64,000 nucleotides of DNA from Brachybacterium paraconglomeratum. Lineage in GTDB: Bacteria; Actinomycetota; Actinomycetes; Actinomycetales; Dermabacteraceae. Where the stretch lies: positions 62,001-126,000 of the forward strand of contig NZ_ML133851.1 of NCBI RefSeq assembly GCF_003994255.1, in the 5' to 3' direction. Under the pieces are notes generated by a model. That model was not told the DNA's origin. It ran no database searches and saw only the letters and a list, made by a program, of their open reading frames with translations. This document shows positions 51,561 through 63,244 of the stretch, one piece after another. Both the position numbers and the translations under genes were made by a program. The first letter of the stretch is position 1. Each line of letters starts with the position of its first letter.

Positions 51561-52703
51561 TCAGCGAGCGGGCACTCCGGCGTGCTCCTCGATCGCCCGG
51601 CGGTAGTAGCCGCGCAGCTGCTCGCTGAGCACCGGCCAGGTGCGCTTGCGCACGGACTCCAGCGCCGCCGTGCCGAAGGCCTCGCGCTTCGCGTCGTCGA
51701 AGAGCAGGTCCGCGGCGCGGTCGCGGAGCTCGTCGAGCATCCCCGGGGTGTACAGCCAGCCGGTGCGGCTCGGGGTGACCAGATCCACCGGTCCTCCGCG
51801 GCGCGGTGCGATGACGGGCAGGCCGGAGGCCATGGCCTCCTGGATCGTCTGCCCGAAGGTCTCGAGCTCGCCGGGGTGGACGAAGAGGTCGGCGCTGGCG
51901 AGGTGCGCGGCGAGGTCCGTGCCGGAGCGGAATCCGGCGAAGCGCGCCCGGGGCATGTCGCGACGCAGGGCGTCCCGCTCAGGGCCGTCGCCGACGATCA
52001 GCAGGCGCACCCCGGGCATGTCGTGCAGCACGCGCAGATCGGCGACCTGCTTCTCGGGGGCGAGCCGGCCCACGTAGACCACGAGCTTCTCCTCCGGCTC
52101 GGCGTAGCGGGCCCGGAGCTTCGCGCTGCGCAGCGAGGGGGAGAACAGCGAGGTGTCCACGCCGCGCCGCCACAGGTGGACCCGCTCGATCCCGTGCTCG
52201 AGCATCTGGTCGCGGGTCGCGGTGGACGGGGCGAGGTTGAGGATGGCGCGGTTGTGCACGTCGCGCAGCAGCTGCCAGGAGGCGTTCTCGAGGAAGGGCA
52301 TGCCGTAGCGGGCCGTGTAGCCGGGGATGTCGGTCTGGTACACGGCGACCGTCGGCACCCCGGCCTTCTGCGCCGCGACCACGGCGCGGCCGCCGAGGAT
52401 CATCGGCGAGGCGAGGTGGATGACGTCGGGCGCGAACTCGTCGATGCGACGGCGCAGGGTGGCGGCGCTGGTGGTGGCGATGCGCACCTCGGTGTAGCCC
52501 GGCATGGGGGCGGAGGCGATGCGGCGCACCCGGACCCTGCGTCCGCAGGAGGTGCGCAGGTGCTTGTCGGCCCCGGGCCACTTCGGGGCGATGATCCCGA
52601 GATCATCGCCCGAGGCGGCGAAGTGGTCGACGACGCGGAGCACCGAGTTGGTGACCCCGTTCATGTGCGGCAGGAACGATTCGGCGACGACGAGGATCCT
52701 CAC
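51561..52703 (-). CDS. mgtA: GT4 glycosyltransferase, MgtA (GDP-mannose-dependent alpha-mannosyltransferase)-like
   Basis: 380 residues. VRILVVAESFLPHMNGVTNS at the start and the C-terminal donor site VGRLAPEKQVADL, VGDGPERDALRR, and the ExxFGxxxxEA-type motif in HPGELETFGQTIQEAMASGL closely follow the mycobacterial/corynebacterial MgtA (once called PimB) that adds mannose to a glucuronyl or inositol lipid in lipoglycan synthesis. No other lipoglycan gene is adjacent, so the acceptor is inferred. The GTG start is set by the family N-terminus. Confidence 0.87.
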   Translation of the reverse strand: MRILVVAESFLPHMNGVTNSVLRVVDHFAASGDDLGIIAPKWPGADKHLRTSCGRRVRVRRIASAPMPGYTEVRIATTSAATLRRRIDEFAPDVIHLASPMILGGRAVVAAQKAGVPTVAVYQTDIPGYTARYGMPFLENASWQLLRDVHNRAILNLAPSTATRDQMLEHGIERVHLWRRGVDTSLFSPSLRSAKLRARYAEPEEKLVVYVGRLAPEKQVADLRVLHDMPGVRLLIVGDGPERDALRRDMPRARFAGFRSGTDLAAHLASADLFVHPGELETFGQTIQEAMASGLPVIAPRRGGPVDLVTPSRTGWLYTPGMLDELRDRAADLLFDDAKREAFGTAALESVRKRTWPVLSEQLRGYYRRAIEEHAGVPAR

Positions 52704-52801
52704 GCCCCCGATGTTCCGCCGCCCGGGTCTCCGCGGCGCCACGGGGGCGTGACGTGTCGTCGACCAGGCGGTGAACTCTCGCCCCCGCCCGAGGGCCCGG
52801 A

Positions 52802-52837
52802 CGCGGGGTCCCGACCGGCTCCGATCAGGACCCCGCG
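52802..52837 (-). terminator. terminator after the MetE-family gene
   Basis: CGCGGGGTCC (52802-52811) and GGACCCCGCG (52828-52837) form a 10-bp stem, 22 bases past the stop on the minus strand. Confidence 0.65.
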
Positions 52838-52858
52838 GGGCTCAGCGGCGCGCCGGCC

Positions 52859-54070
52859 TCACAGCCGGGAGGAGGCGAGGGCCGCGCCCTCCACGAGCGA
52901 GGCGAGCTTCGCCCAGGCGATCTGCGGGTGGATGCGCCCGCCGAGTCCGCAGTCGGTCGAGCCGATCACGCGCTCGGGGCCGACGATCCGCGCGAAGCGC
53001 TCCAGTCGCTGGGCGACCAGCTCGGGGTGTTCGACGACGTTGGTGGCGTGGGAGACGATGCCGGGGACGATCACCTTGTCCTCCGGCAGCTGGAGGTCCT
53101 GCCACACGGTCCACTCGTGCTCGTGGCGCACGTTGGCGGCCTCGAAGGAGTAGTACTTCGCGTCGATCTCGAGCAGCAGCGGCGCGATGTGGCGGAACTC
53201 GATGTCGGTGGTGTGCGGGCCGTGCCAGGAGCCCCAGCACAGGTGGAAGCGGGTCTGCTCGGTCGGCACGTTCACCAGCGCCCGGTTGACGGCGTCGACG
53301 CGCTTGCGGGTGAACTCGACGTAGTCGGCGACGGAGGGCTCGGGGTTGATCTGGTCCCAGTTCTCGGCGATCGACGGGTCGTCGATCTGCACGGTAAGAC
53401 CCGCGGCGGCGATCGCCTCGTACTCGGGGCGCATCACCTCGACCCAGGCGTCGAGGAAGGCGTCCTCGTCGCCATAGTGGTCGTCGTTGATGCGGGAGCC
53501 GGAGCCCGGGGACAGCGCGGCGAGGTAGCCGTTCGCGAAGCCGGCGGAGTCGAGCGCGGCGCGGAAGTTCGCCACGTCCTGCGCGACCAGCTCGCGACCG
53601 GTGTCGGAGTAGGCGATCGCGGAGGTCGCGGCGGGGAAGGTGGGCTGGGAGCCGACGGTGACGCCCGAGGTCGGGTCCTGGTACGCCTCCGCGAAGAGCG
53701 TCCAGTCCCGGCGATCGGGGAAGGTGGTCAGGCGCACGTTCCCGGGGGTGGAGCGCACCGGCTCGGAGGAGAAATGGTCGCTGCCCGTGATCTCCAGGCC
53801 GCTGACCCGGTCGAAGATGTAGGACCACCAGGAGCCGTAGTTCACGGCCGAGCCCATCAGGTGCCCGTACTCGCCGTCGTTGGGGATCGAGATCCCGATC
53901 TCGCGCTGCTTCGCGACGACGTCGAGGACGGCCTGGCGCAGCACCTCGCGGAACTCGTCGGTGGGGGCGGGGGTCAGTCCGTCCTCGCCGACGGGGCGGG
54001 CGGCGTTGGCGGCGATGAGCTCCGGGCTGCGGGGCAGGGAGCCGGCGTGGCTGGTGAGGATCTCGGTCAT
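52859..54070 (-). CDS. cobalamin-independent methionine synthase (MetE C-terminal) family protein
   Basis: 403 residues, one MetE-like barrel rather than the two of classical MetE (about 750). Zinc-ligand regions are present: HLCWGSWHGPHT (His, Cys) and GSTDCGLGGRIHPQIAW (Cys); the start is LTSHAGSLPRSPEL. Short members include vitamin-B12-independent methyltransferases of uncertain substrate and epoxyalkane:CoM transferases. It may methylate homocysteine from a non-folate donor or act on another thiol. TAGGCT lies 6 bases before the ATG, so it is probably leaderless. Confidence 0.85.
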   Translation of the reverse strand: MTEILTSHAGSLPRSPELIAANAARPVGEDGLTPAPTDEFREVLRQAVLDVVAKQREIGISIPNDGEYGHLMGSAVNYGSWWSYIFDRVSGLEITGSDHFSSEPVRSTPGNVRLTTFPDRRDWTLFAEAYQDPTSGVTVGSQPTFPAATSAIAYSDTGRELVAQDVANFRAALDSAGFANGYLAALSPGSGSRINDDHYGDEDAFLDAWVEVMRPEYEAIAAAGLTVQIDDPSIAENWDQINPEPSVADYVEFTRKRVDAVNRALVNVPTEQTRFHLCWGSWHGPHTTDIEFRHIAPLLLEIDAKYYSFEAANVRHEHEWTVWQDLQLPEDKVIVPGIVSHATNVVEHPELVAQRLERFARIVGPERVIGSTDCGLGGRIHPQIAWAKLASLVEGAALASSRL

Positions 54071-54134
54071 GGGCCGAGCCTAGGAGCAGGGGCGGCCCGG
54101 ACACGAGCCGGGCCGTCACAGCAGTTCACGAACA

Positions 54135-54170
54135 CGCCCGCCCGGGCCGCGGGAGCGGTCCGGGCGGGCG
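54135..54170 (-). terminator. terminator after gcvP
   Basis: 15-base arms (54135-54149, 54156-54170) pair at 14 of 15 positions, with one G-T wobble, 20 bases past the gcvP stop. No T-run. Confidence 0.7.
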
Positions 54171-54190
54171 AGGGGCGGGATCGGCCGAGG

Positions 54191-57124
<2,934 letters not shown>

Positions 57125-57177
57125 GAAGGCGTGTCCCTGAGGTTCTACGTGGAGGTGCGGGGTCGTGGCCTGGGCGC

Positions 57178-57203
57178 GGGGCGGCCCGGCACCGGGCCGC
57201 CCC
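57178..57203 (-). terminator. intercistronic hairpin between gcvH and gcvP
   Basis: 12-base arms (57178-57189 and 57192-57203) are perfectly complementary with a very tight loop, 8 bases after the gcvH stop and inside the operon. It may lower gcvP expression by partial termination or mark the end of a gcvTH mRNA; no T-run. Confidence 0.55.
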
Positions 57204-57210
57204 TGCATGC

Positions 57211-57582
57211 TCAGGACTGGGTGAGGGCCTTGTACTCCTCAGCGCTCAGCAGGTCGTCGGGCAGCGCCTCGAAGCTGGCCTTGATCAGCCATCCCTCCTC
57301 GAAGGGCGAGGAGTTCACGAGCTCGGGCTCGTCGACGACGGCCTGGTTGGTCTCGGAGACGGTGCCGCTGATCGGCGAGAAGAGATCGGAGACGGACTTG
57401 GTCGACTCGATCTCGCCCATCTCGGTGCCGGAGGTGATCTCGGAGCCGGCCTCGGGCAGGTCGACGTAGACGACGTCGCCGAGCTGCTCGGCGGCGAAGT
57501 CGGTCACGCCGATCACGGCGACGCCGTCGGACTCGACGCGGACCCACTCGTGGTCCTTGCTGTAGAGGAGTTCTGCGGACAT
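57211..57582 (-). CDS. gcvH: glycine cleavage system H protein
   Basis: 123 residues. Small lipoyl carrier shuttling the aminomethyl group between P, T and L proteins. Lipoyl Lys62 in [18 protein letters not shown]. Starts [17 protein letters not shown], and [13 protein letters not shown] and the EGWLIK tail fit the family. GGAAGGA lies about 8 bases before the ATG; 43 bases after the gcvT stop. The L protein (dihydrolipoamide dehydrogenase) is not in the window. Confidence 0.96.
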   Translation of the reverse strand: MSAELLYSKDHEWVRVESDGVAVIGVTDFAAEQLGDVVYVDLPEAGSEITSGTEMGEIESTKSVSDLFSPISGTVSETNQAVVDEPELVNSSPFEEGWLIKASFEALPDDLLSAEEYKALTQS

Positions 57583-57625
57583 TTCTCTGGTCCTTCCTGG
57601 GGACGGTCGGGGAACTCGGAGCCGC

Positions 57626-58759
57626 TCAGCCGCGGCGGTAGAAGGGCGTCTCGACGACGCGGACCGGCAGGTCCTTGCCGCGCACGTCGACCACCAGCTC
57701 GGTGCCGACCTCTCGGTGGGAGGGGTCGATGTAGGCCAGCGCGATGGGATGGCCGAGGGACGGCGAGAGCACGCCGGAGGTGACGGCGCCGATCTCGTTC
57801 CCCTCCCCGTCGCGGACGGCGGAGCCGGCCCGGGCGGCCCGGCGGCCCTCGGCCGCGAGGCCCACCAGGACGGGCAGTCCCTCGGTCTGCGCCGCCTCGG
57901 TAGCCTCCCGGCCGACGAAGTCGCCCTTGGAGGAGAGCGCGACGATGCGGCCCATGCCCGCCTGGGCGGGCAGCAGGTCCCGGCTCAGCTCGTTGCCGTA
58001 CAGCGGCATGCCGGCCTCGAGGCGGAGGGTGTCGCGGCAGGCGAGGCCGCAGGGCACGATCCGATCCCCGCCGACGGCGGTGAGGGCCTTCCAGAGCTCC
58101 TCGGCGGAGTCGTCGCCGACGTACAGCTCGAAGCCGTCCTCGCCGGTGTAGCCGGTGCGGGCCACGAGCAGGTCGTCGCCGCGCCAGGTGCCCTCGGCGA
58201 AGCGGTAGTACTTCATCGAGGTGATGTCCTCGGCGGTGACGCCCTCGACGCCGGAGTCCTCGGCGGCCAGGAGGTCCAGCAGGATCTGCTCGCTGGCGGG
58301 GCCCTGCACCGCGATCAGGGAGGTGCGGTCCGAGGCATCGTCGACCTCGACGTCGAAGTCCTTGGCGCGGGCGCGGATCTCCTCGGCGTCGACGACGGCG
58401 TTGGAGGCGTTGGCGACGACGAGGAAGTGGTCCTCGGCGAGGCGGTAGACGATCACGTCGTCGATCACCCCGCCCTGCTCGGTCAGGAGCAGGGTGTACT
58501 TCGCCCGGCCGACGGCCACGGCGGAGAGCTTGCCGGCCATGGCATGGTCGAGAGCCTCGCCCGCCTGCGGCCCGCGCAGGTGGATCTCGCCCATGTGGCT
58601 GAGGTCGAAGAGGCCGGCGCTCTCGCGCACCGACCTGTGCTCGGCGAGGTCCGAGTCGTAGCGGACCGGCATCCGCCAGCCCGCGAAGTCCGTGAACGTC
58701 GCTCCGAGCGACTCGTGCACCGCCTCCAGTGCCGTGCTGCGAAGGTCCTGGTCGACCAT
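57626..58759 (-). CDS. gcvT: aminomethyltransferase (glycine cleavage T protein)
   Basis: 377 residues. Transfers the methylene of the H-bound aminomethyl group to tetrahydrofolate and frees ammonia, linking to the folate genes of this window. GATFTDFAGWRMPVRYDSDL, GLFDLSHMGEIHLRG, the Asp-containing VARTGYTGEDGFELYVG and LACRDTLRLEAGMPLYG are typical. AGGAG lies 5 bases before the ATG. First gene of the operon; TATGGT (58876-58871) is the likely -10. Confidence 0.95.
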   Translation of the reverse strand: MVDQDLRSTALEAVHESLGATFTDFAGWRMPVRYDSDLAEHRSVRESAGLFDLSHMGEIHLRGPQAGEALDHAMAGKLSAVAVGRAKYTLLLTEQGGVIDDVIVYRLAEDHFLVVANASNAVVDAEEIRARAKDFDVEVDDASDRTSLIAVQGPASEQILLDLLAAEDSGVEGVTAEDITSMKYYRFAEGTWRGDDLLVARTGYTGEDGFELYVGDDSAEELWKALTAVGGDRIVPCGLACRDTLRLEAGMPLYGNELSRDLLPAQAGMGRIVALSSKGDFVGREATEAAQTEGLPVLVGLAAEGRRAARAGSAVRDGEGNEIGAVTSGVLSPSLGHPIALAYIDPSHREVGTELVVDVRGKDLPVRVVETPFYRRG

Positions 58760-58779
58760 GGTGCTCCTACTCGTCCGGG

Positions 58780-58876
58780 GACTGCGTGAATGTCCGTCCT
58801 GACCGACTCGCGAGGCCCGGTGCGGGACCGGGCACCGACACTCGGCGGCACACCGATGTGCCGCAGGCTCACCATA
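58780..58876 (-). promoter_or_regulatory. gcvTHP promoter and 5' leader
   Basis: TATGGT at 58876-58871 on the minus strand fits a -10 and gives a leader of about 105 bases. The leader has an 8-bp hairpin (GCGGCACA with TGTGCCGC, UCGG loop) near 58866-58847 and a CCCGGT/ACCGGG hairpin. Neither the sequence nor the tandem layout of a glycine riboswitch is visible, so the structures could be simple stabilisers. Confidence 0.4.
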
Positions 58877-58978
58877 CCGAACCCGGACACGCCTCACGGT
58901 CCTCGTCGCACCCCGTTGCCACGGTGACGCGGGATCCCGGCGGGCGCGACGGGCCCTGGTGCTTGTACCGTGGTGGTC

Positions 58979-59551
58979 GTGACGAAGGAAGGCACCGCCG
59001 AGTGGCCCGTCCGGATCCGCAGTCCCCGACTCGTGATCCGGCCGCCGGGCGACGCCGACCGCACTGCGCTGATCCGGCTGATGACCGACCCGGTCACCCG
59101 CGAGTACCTCGGCGGCGCGGTGGACTACGCCTCCCGCCAGGCGCTCGAGCTCTCCCCGCTGGGCATCACCTGGGGGCGCTGGGTGCTCGCCCTGGCCGAG
59201 GACGACACGATGATCGGCTCGATCACGCTGGACTACGACCGCGGGGAGCTGGAGCTGTCCTACGCGCTGCTGCCCGAATGGACCGGTCTGGGCTACGCCG
59301 CGGAGTCCTGCATCGCGCTGCTGGACTGGGCGCGCCGCGAGCTCGAGGACGAGGTCGTCATCGCGATCAGCCAGACCCGCAACAAGCGCAGCGTGGCCCT
59401 GCTTCGCAAGCTGGGGTTCACGGTGCGCAAGGGGCTCGAGGAGTTCGGCACCCAGCAGCTGCTGCTGGAGCGCTCGCTGCGCGAGCCGCTGCCCGCCCAG
59501 GAGGCGCCCCTGCAGACCGCGGAGGACCCGCCGCCCCCGACGCGCCGCTGA
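58979..59551 (+). CDS. GNAT family N-acetyltransferase (RimJ/RimL type)
   Basis: 190 residues. RIRSPRLVIRPPGDADRTAL at the start, then a beta-rich core (IGSITLDYDRGELELSYALL), PEWTGLGYAAESCIALLDWA for the acetyl-CoA loop and TRNKRSVALLRKLGFTV for the C-terminal helix, as in the RimL/ribosomal-protein acetyltransferase group. The tail is Pro-rich. TACCGT ends 7 bases before GTG 58979, so I chose this start over the in-frame GTG 58970, which would lie inside the promoter spacing. Substrate unknown. Confidence 0.85.
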   Translation: MTKEGTAEWPVRIRSPRLVIRPPGDADRTALIRLMTDPVTREYLGGAVDYASRQALELSPLGITWGRWVLALAEDDTMIGSITLDYDRGELELSYALLPEWTGLGYAAESCIALLDWARRELEDEVVIAISQTRNKRSVALLRKLGFTVRKGLEEFGTQQLLLERSLREPLPAQEAPLQTAEDPPPPTRR

Positions 59552-59594
59552 GGGCACCGCGCTCAGCCGCGTCGACGCTCAGGTGCGTCGGCGA

Positions 59595-60857
59595 TCAGCC
59601 GCGTGCGACGGGGCAGCTCATGCAGCGCGGACCTCCCCGACCGCGCCCCAGCTCGTCGCCCGCGAACTCGAGCACCTCCACACCCCGGGCGCGCAGATAG
59701 TCGTTGGTCGCCGCGGCCCGCTCGTAGGCGATGACCCTCCCCGGTGCGAGGGCGAGCACGTTGCACCCGTCGTCCCACTGCTCGCGCGCGGCGGCGTAGG
59801 CGTCCAGCGGCGGGGTGAGCACCCGCAGGGAGGGGACCCCGAGCCCGCGGGCGAGCACGGCGTCCATCTCGTCGGCCGGTCGCGCCCGGGAGACCAGCCG
59901 GTCGCCGAGCCGCTCGATCTCGAAGGTCTCCAGCGCCGGCAGGGGCCCGAAGCGGAGCATCGACTCCTCGTCGACGACGGTCGTGACGGTGTCCAGGTGC
60001 ATCATCGCGCGGCGGTGGGGCAGCGCGATCGCGATCACCCGGTCCACCGCGTCGTCGGCGAGGAGGGCGGCGGCGAGGCGCTCGACGCCGACGGCGCTGG
60101 TGCGCTCCGACATCCCGATCGCGACCGTGCGCGGGGACAGCATCATCACGTCGCCGCCCTCGACGCTCGCCGCCCCGGCGCCGTCGCGGCCGAGCAGGCG
60201 GCGCGGACCGCCGGGCCCGGCGAAGCGCGGATGGTGGCGGTAGACCATCTCCAGGTGGAGGCTCTCCCGCCGCCGGGCCGAGCGTCGCATGGCGCCGACC
60301 GAGACCACGTCGCCGATCCAAACGGAGGTGTCGCGGGTGAACAGGTGGTTGGGCAGCGGGTCGAGCACGAGGTGCTCCTCCCCCACCCGCTGCAGCGCGA
60401 TCGAGCGCGGCTCCGCCCCGAGCGACCTCAGCTCGCCGACGGTGATCCCGCCGATCAGCACGTCCGCGAGCGCCTCGGCCTCGAGGTCGGCGAGCCCTCC
60501 GCGCAGGTCCTGGACGGCGATGTCGCCGAGCACGGCGGGGTCGAGGGCGCGGGCGAGCAGGTGCTCCCGCAGCCCCGCGTCGCGCACGATGTCGACGAGC
60601 AGGTCCCGCAGCTGGAGGACCTCGACCCCCTGGTCGCCCAGGAGGCGGGTGAACTCGTCGTGCTGCGCCTCGGCGCGGTCCCGCCACAGCACCTCGTCGA
60701 AGAGCAGCTCCTCGCGGGTGTCCGGGGTGAGCCGCTCGAGCTCGCGGCCGGGCCGGTGGACGAGGACGGTGCGCAGCGGCGAGATCTCGTCGTGCACCCC
60801 GTGGGCGCCCGCGGCGGGGGCCGCCTCCGGGGTCGGGGCCGTGCCGGTGCTGCTCAT
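59595..60857 (-). CDS. arcA: arginine deiminase
   Basis: Hydrolyses L-arginine to citrulline and ammonia, the first step of the ADI energy and acid-resistance pathway. 420 residues. VLVHRPGRELERLTPDTREE, NHLFTRDTSVWIGD, EGGDVMMLSP, MMHLDTVTTVVDE and the catalytic Cys412 in GPRCMSCPVARG. The carbamoyltransferase, carbamate kinase and antiporter (arcBCD) are not next to it. AGGAG lies about 8 bases before the ATG and TAGCGT (60903-60898) is a plausible -10. Confidence 0.95.
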   Translation of the reverse strand: MSSTGTAPTPEAAPAAGAHGVHDEISPLRTVLVHRPGRELERLTPDTREELLFDEVLWRDRAEAQHDEFTRLLGDQGVEVLQLRDLLVDIVRDAGLREHLLARALDPAVLGDIAVQDLRGGLADLEAEALADVLIGGITVGELRSLGAEPRSIALQRVGEEHLVLDPLPNHLFTRDTSVWIGDVVSVGAMRRSARRRESLHLEMVYRHHPRFAGPGGPRRLLGRDGAGAASVEGGDVMMLSPRTVAIGMSERTSAVGVERLAAALLADDAVDRVIAIALPHRRAMMHLDTVTTVVDEESMLRFGPLPALETFEIERLGDRLVSRARPADEMDAVLARGLGVPSLRVLTPPLDAYAAAREQWDDGCNVLALAPGRVIAYERAAATNDYLRARGVEVLEFAGDELGRGRGGPRCMSCPVARG

Positions 60858-60968
60858 GCTGCGCTCTCCTCGCGGGTCGACGTCCTCGTCGTGCCGGACG
60901 CTAGCAGAGCATCCGGGCGGGAGGATCGATACGCTGGGAGCACCCGTCACCGTCATCCAGGAGGATCC

Positions 60969-61808
60969 GTGTCCGAGCTGTCCATCCCCACCACCGCCCT
61001 CGCCGACGGCACCGTCTTCCCGCTGATCGGCTTCGGCACCTCCGGTATGAAGGGCACGGGCGGCGCCGACGCGGTCGCGGCGGCGCTGCGCGCCGGCTAC
61101 CGGCTCGTCGACACCGCCGCCCAGTACGGCAACGAGGCCGCCGTCGGCCAGGGCCTGCGCGACAGCGGCCTGGACCCCGACGAGGCGCTGATCACCACCA
61201 AGATCGCCGGCGGCGACCAGGGCCGGGAGGAGGCCCGCGAGGGCCTGCTCGGCTCGCTGCGCCGCCTGGGCCTGCCCCGCGTGGCCCTGACCCTCATCCA
61301 CTGGCCGAACCCGTCGCGGGGCCTCGCCCTGGACACCTGGCGCACCCTCGTCGAGCTGAAGGAGGAGGGCCTGACCCAGCACATCGGCGTCTCGAACTTC
61401 CGCCCCGAGCAGCTGCAGCAGCTGATCGACGAGACCGGCGTCGCGCCCGAGGTGAACCAGATCCAGCTCTCCCCCGCCCTGCAGCGGCGGGAAGCCGTCG
61501 CCTTCCATCGCGAGCACGGCATCGTCACCCAGGCCTGGGGCCCGCTCGGCGGCCGCGAGGGCCTCGGCGAGCAGTTCGCGCTGCGCCGCGTCGCCGAGAA
61601 GCACGGCGTGAGCACCTCGCAGATCTCGCTGCGCTGGGCCGTGGACCAGGACATCGTCGTGATCCCGAAGTCGCAGGACCCGACCCGCCAGCGCACCAAC
61701 GCGACGCTCGAGGGGATCTCCCTGGACGACGAGGACCGTGCGCTGCTGGCCTCCCTCGACCTCGGGGAGGACGCCGCCTGGGACTCCCGCGAGCACGAGG
61801 AGTGGTGA
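60969..61808 (+). CDS. aldo/keto reductase
   Basis: 279 residues, TIM-barrel NADPH-dependent reductase. Catalytic tetrad visible: Asp and Tyr in LVDTAAQYGNEAAVG, Lys in ALITTKIAGG, His in LTLIHWPNP. Cofactor site VVIPKSQDPTRQRTNA. It resembles the 2,5-diketo-gluconate reductase group. GGAGGA lies about 5 bases before the GTG, and TACGCT (60930-60935) is the likely -10. Its stop overlaps the sirtuin start. Confidence 0.92.
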   Translation: MSELSIPTTALADGTVFPLIGFGTSGMKGTGGADAVAAALRAGYRLVDTAAQYGNEAAVGQGLRDSGLDPDEALITTKIAGGDQGREEAREGLLGSLRRLGLPRVALTLIHWPNPSRGLALDTWRTLVELKEEGLTQHIGVSNFRPEQLQQLIDETGVAPEVNQIQLSPALQRREAVAFHREHGIVTQAWGPLGGREGLGEQFALRRVAEKHGVSTSQISLRWAVDQDIVVIPKSQDPTRQRTNATLEGISLDDEDRALLASLDLGEDAAWDSREHEEW

Positions 61809-62584
61809 GCACGGCCGCTCCCTTCGTCCCGGGACCGGAGCACCGTGAGGTCGTCTTCCTCACGGGCTCCGGGCTCAGCGCCCGCACGGGACTGGGCACC
61901 TTCCGCGGCCCGGAGGGCCTGTGGGCCCTCGAGCCGGAGACCGAGCAGGCGATGCACGCCTCCCTGCTGCCGACCTCGCTGCCGCAGCTGTGGGCCGTGT
62001 GGGGGCGGATGGCCTCGATCGCGCTCGCGCACGGCCCCACTCCGGGGCACCGGGCGATCGCCCGCCTCGGTGCGCCGGTGATCACCCAGAACGTCGACGG
62101 GCTGCACCAGGCCGCGGGCAGCGAGGTCGTCGCCGAGCTCCACGGCAGCGCCCTGCACGCGGTGTGCCTGGGGCGGCGCTGCGACTGGCGGGCGGTGCTC
62201 GCGCCGGGCGAGGGATCCTCCCCCGAAGGCCACGGCGTGCCCGGTCACTGCCCGCGCTGCGGGGAGCCGACCCGCCCGGACGTTGTCCTCTTCGACGAGC
62301 AGCTGCCCTCCGCGGAGCTCGAGCTCGCCATGCGCCTCGCGCAGCGTGCGGATCTCTTCGTCGTCGTCGGCACCAGCGGTGTCGTCTTCCCCGCGGCGCA
62401 GCTCGCGCCGCTGGCCCGGGAGCACGGGGCGACGACGGTGCTGGTCGACATCGCTCCGCCGCACGGCTCCTCCGAGCTGTTCGACCACGTCCTGGCCGAG
62501 GACGCGCATGAGGTGCTGCCCGCCTGGGAGCGGCGCGTCCACCGCGTCGGCGGGACCTCGTTCCTCGATCCCTTCGGCGCCTGA
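61805..62584 (+). CDS. Sir2-family NAD-dependent protein deacylase
   Basis: 259 residues. NAD fold: FLTGSGLSARTGLGTFRG (a GAGxS-type loop with Ser for Ala), ITQNVDGLHQAAG, catalytic His in AELHGSALHA, zinc cysteines in AVCLGRRCDW and GHCPRCGEPTRPDVVLFDE, and VVVGTSGVVFPA. Sirtuins remove acetyl groups from lysines; acetyl-CoA synthetase is the classical bacterial target and acs is in this window. The GTG at 61805 gives a GTGA overlap with the aldo/keto reductase stop; the GTG at 61802 is also possible. Confidence 0.9.
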   Translation: MSTAAPFVPGPEHREVVFLTGSGLSARTGLGTFRGPEGLWALEPETEQAMHASLLPTSLPQLWAVWGRMASIALAHGPTPGHRAIARLGAPVITQNVDGLHQAAGSEVVAELHGSALHAVCLGRRCDWRAVLAPGEGSSPEGHGVPGHCPRCGEPTRPDVVLFDEQLPSAELELAMRLAQRADLFVVVGTSGVVFPAAQLAPLAREHGATTVLVDIAPPHGSSELFDHVLAEDAHEVLPAWERRVHRVGGTSFLDPFGA

Positions 62585-62609
62585 GCGCAGCGGTCCCGGC
62601 AGGCGCGCG

Positions 62610-62640
62610 CGACCCGCGAGGCCAGGGGCCCCGCGGGTCG
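62610..62640. terminator. terminator between the sirtuin gene and cysE
   Basis: CGACCCGCG (62610-62618) pairs with CGCGGGTCG (62632-62640), 9 bp, between convergent genes. Confidence 0.65.
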
Positions 62641-62651
62641 TCGTCTCCGGA

Positions 62652-63233
62652 TCAGATCCAGATCGCCGGGTCGGTGTGCTCCTCGGGATGCGCCGCACCG
62701 ACGCGGACCGTCGCCGGGATGCCGACGGCGGTCGCCCGGGCCGGGACGTCCTTGACGACCACGGCGTTGGCCCCGACCTGGGCGCCCTCGCCGAGCGTGA
62801 TCGGGCCGAGCACCCGGGCACCGGCCCCGATCACCACGCCGTCGCCGACCGTGGGATGGCGCTTGACCCGCTCCATCGACCGGCCGCCGAGGGTCACCCC
62901 GTGGTAGAGCATCACGTCGTCGCCCACCTCGGCGGTCTCGCCGATCACGACGCCCATGCCGTGGTCGATGAAGAAGCGCCGGCCGATCGTGGCGCCGGGA
63001 TGGATCTCGATGCCGGTCACCGAGCGCGCGCCCTGGGCGAGGACGAGGGCGGGCAGCTTCGCCCCGCGCGCCCAGAGCCGATGCGCCACGCGGTGGGTCC
63101 AGATCGCGTGCAGCCCCGGGGAGGTCAGCAGGATCGCGAGGTCGTCGGTCGCCGCAGGGTCGCGGCGGTGCGCCGCCGCGAGGTCCTCCCGGACGCTCGC
63201 GACGACGCCCATCACCCGGTCCAGGGCGGCCAT
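62652..63233 (-). CDS. cysE: serine O-acetyltransferase
   Basis: 193 residues. Acetylates serine to O-acetylserine for cysteine synthesis. Left-handed beta-helix hexapeptides: [60 protein letters not shown], with the catalytic His-Asp in FIDHG. The short form without a long N-terminal alpha domain is the EpsC-type common in Gram-positives. GGAAGGA lies 4-6 bases before the ATG, and the gene is 11 bases after cysK, so the two form an operon. Confidence 0.95.
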   Translation of the reverse strand: MAALDRVMGVVASVREDLAAAHRRDPAATDDLAILLTSPGLHAIWTHRVAHRLWARGAKLPALVLAQGARSVTGIEIHPGATIGRRFFIDHGMGVVIGETAEVGDDVMLYHGVTLGGRSMERVKRHPTVGDGVVIGAGARVLGPITLGEGAQVGANAVVVKDVPARATAVGIPATVRVGAAHPEEHTDPAIWI

Positions 63234-63244
63234 GGCGTCCTTCC

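Noticed and set aside
58760-58978. Glycine riboswitch before gcvT
   Set aside because: The leader folds into simple hairpins, but I cannot find the conserved purine-rich cores or the tandem aptamer layout.
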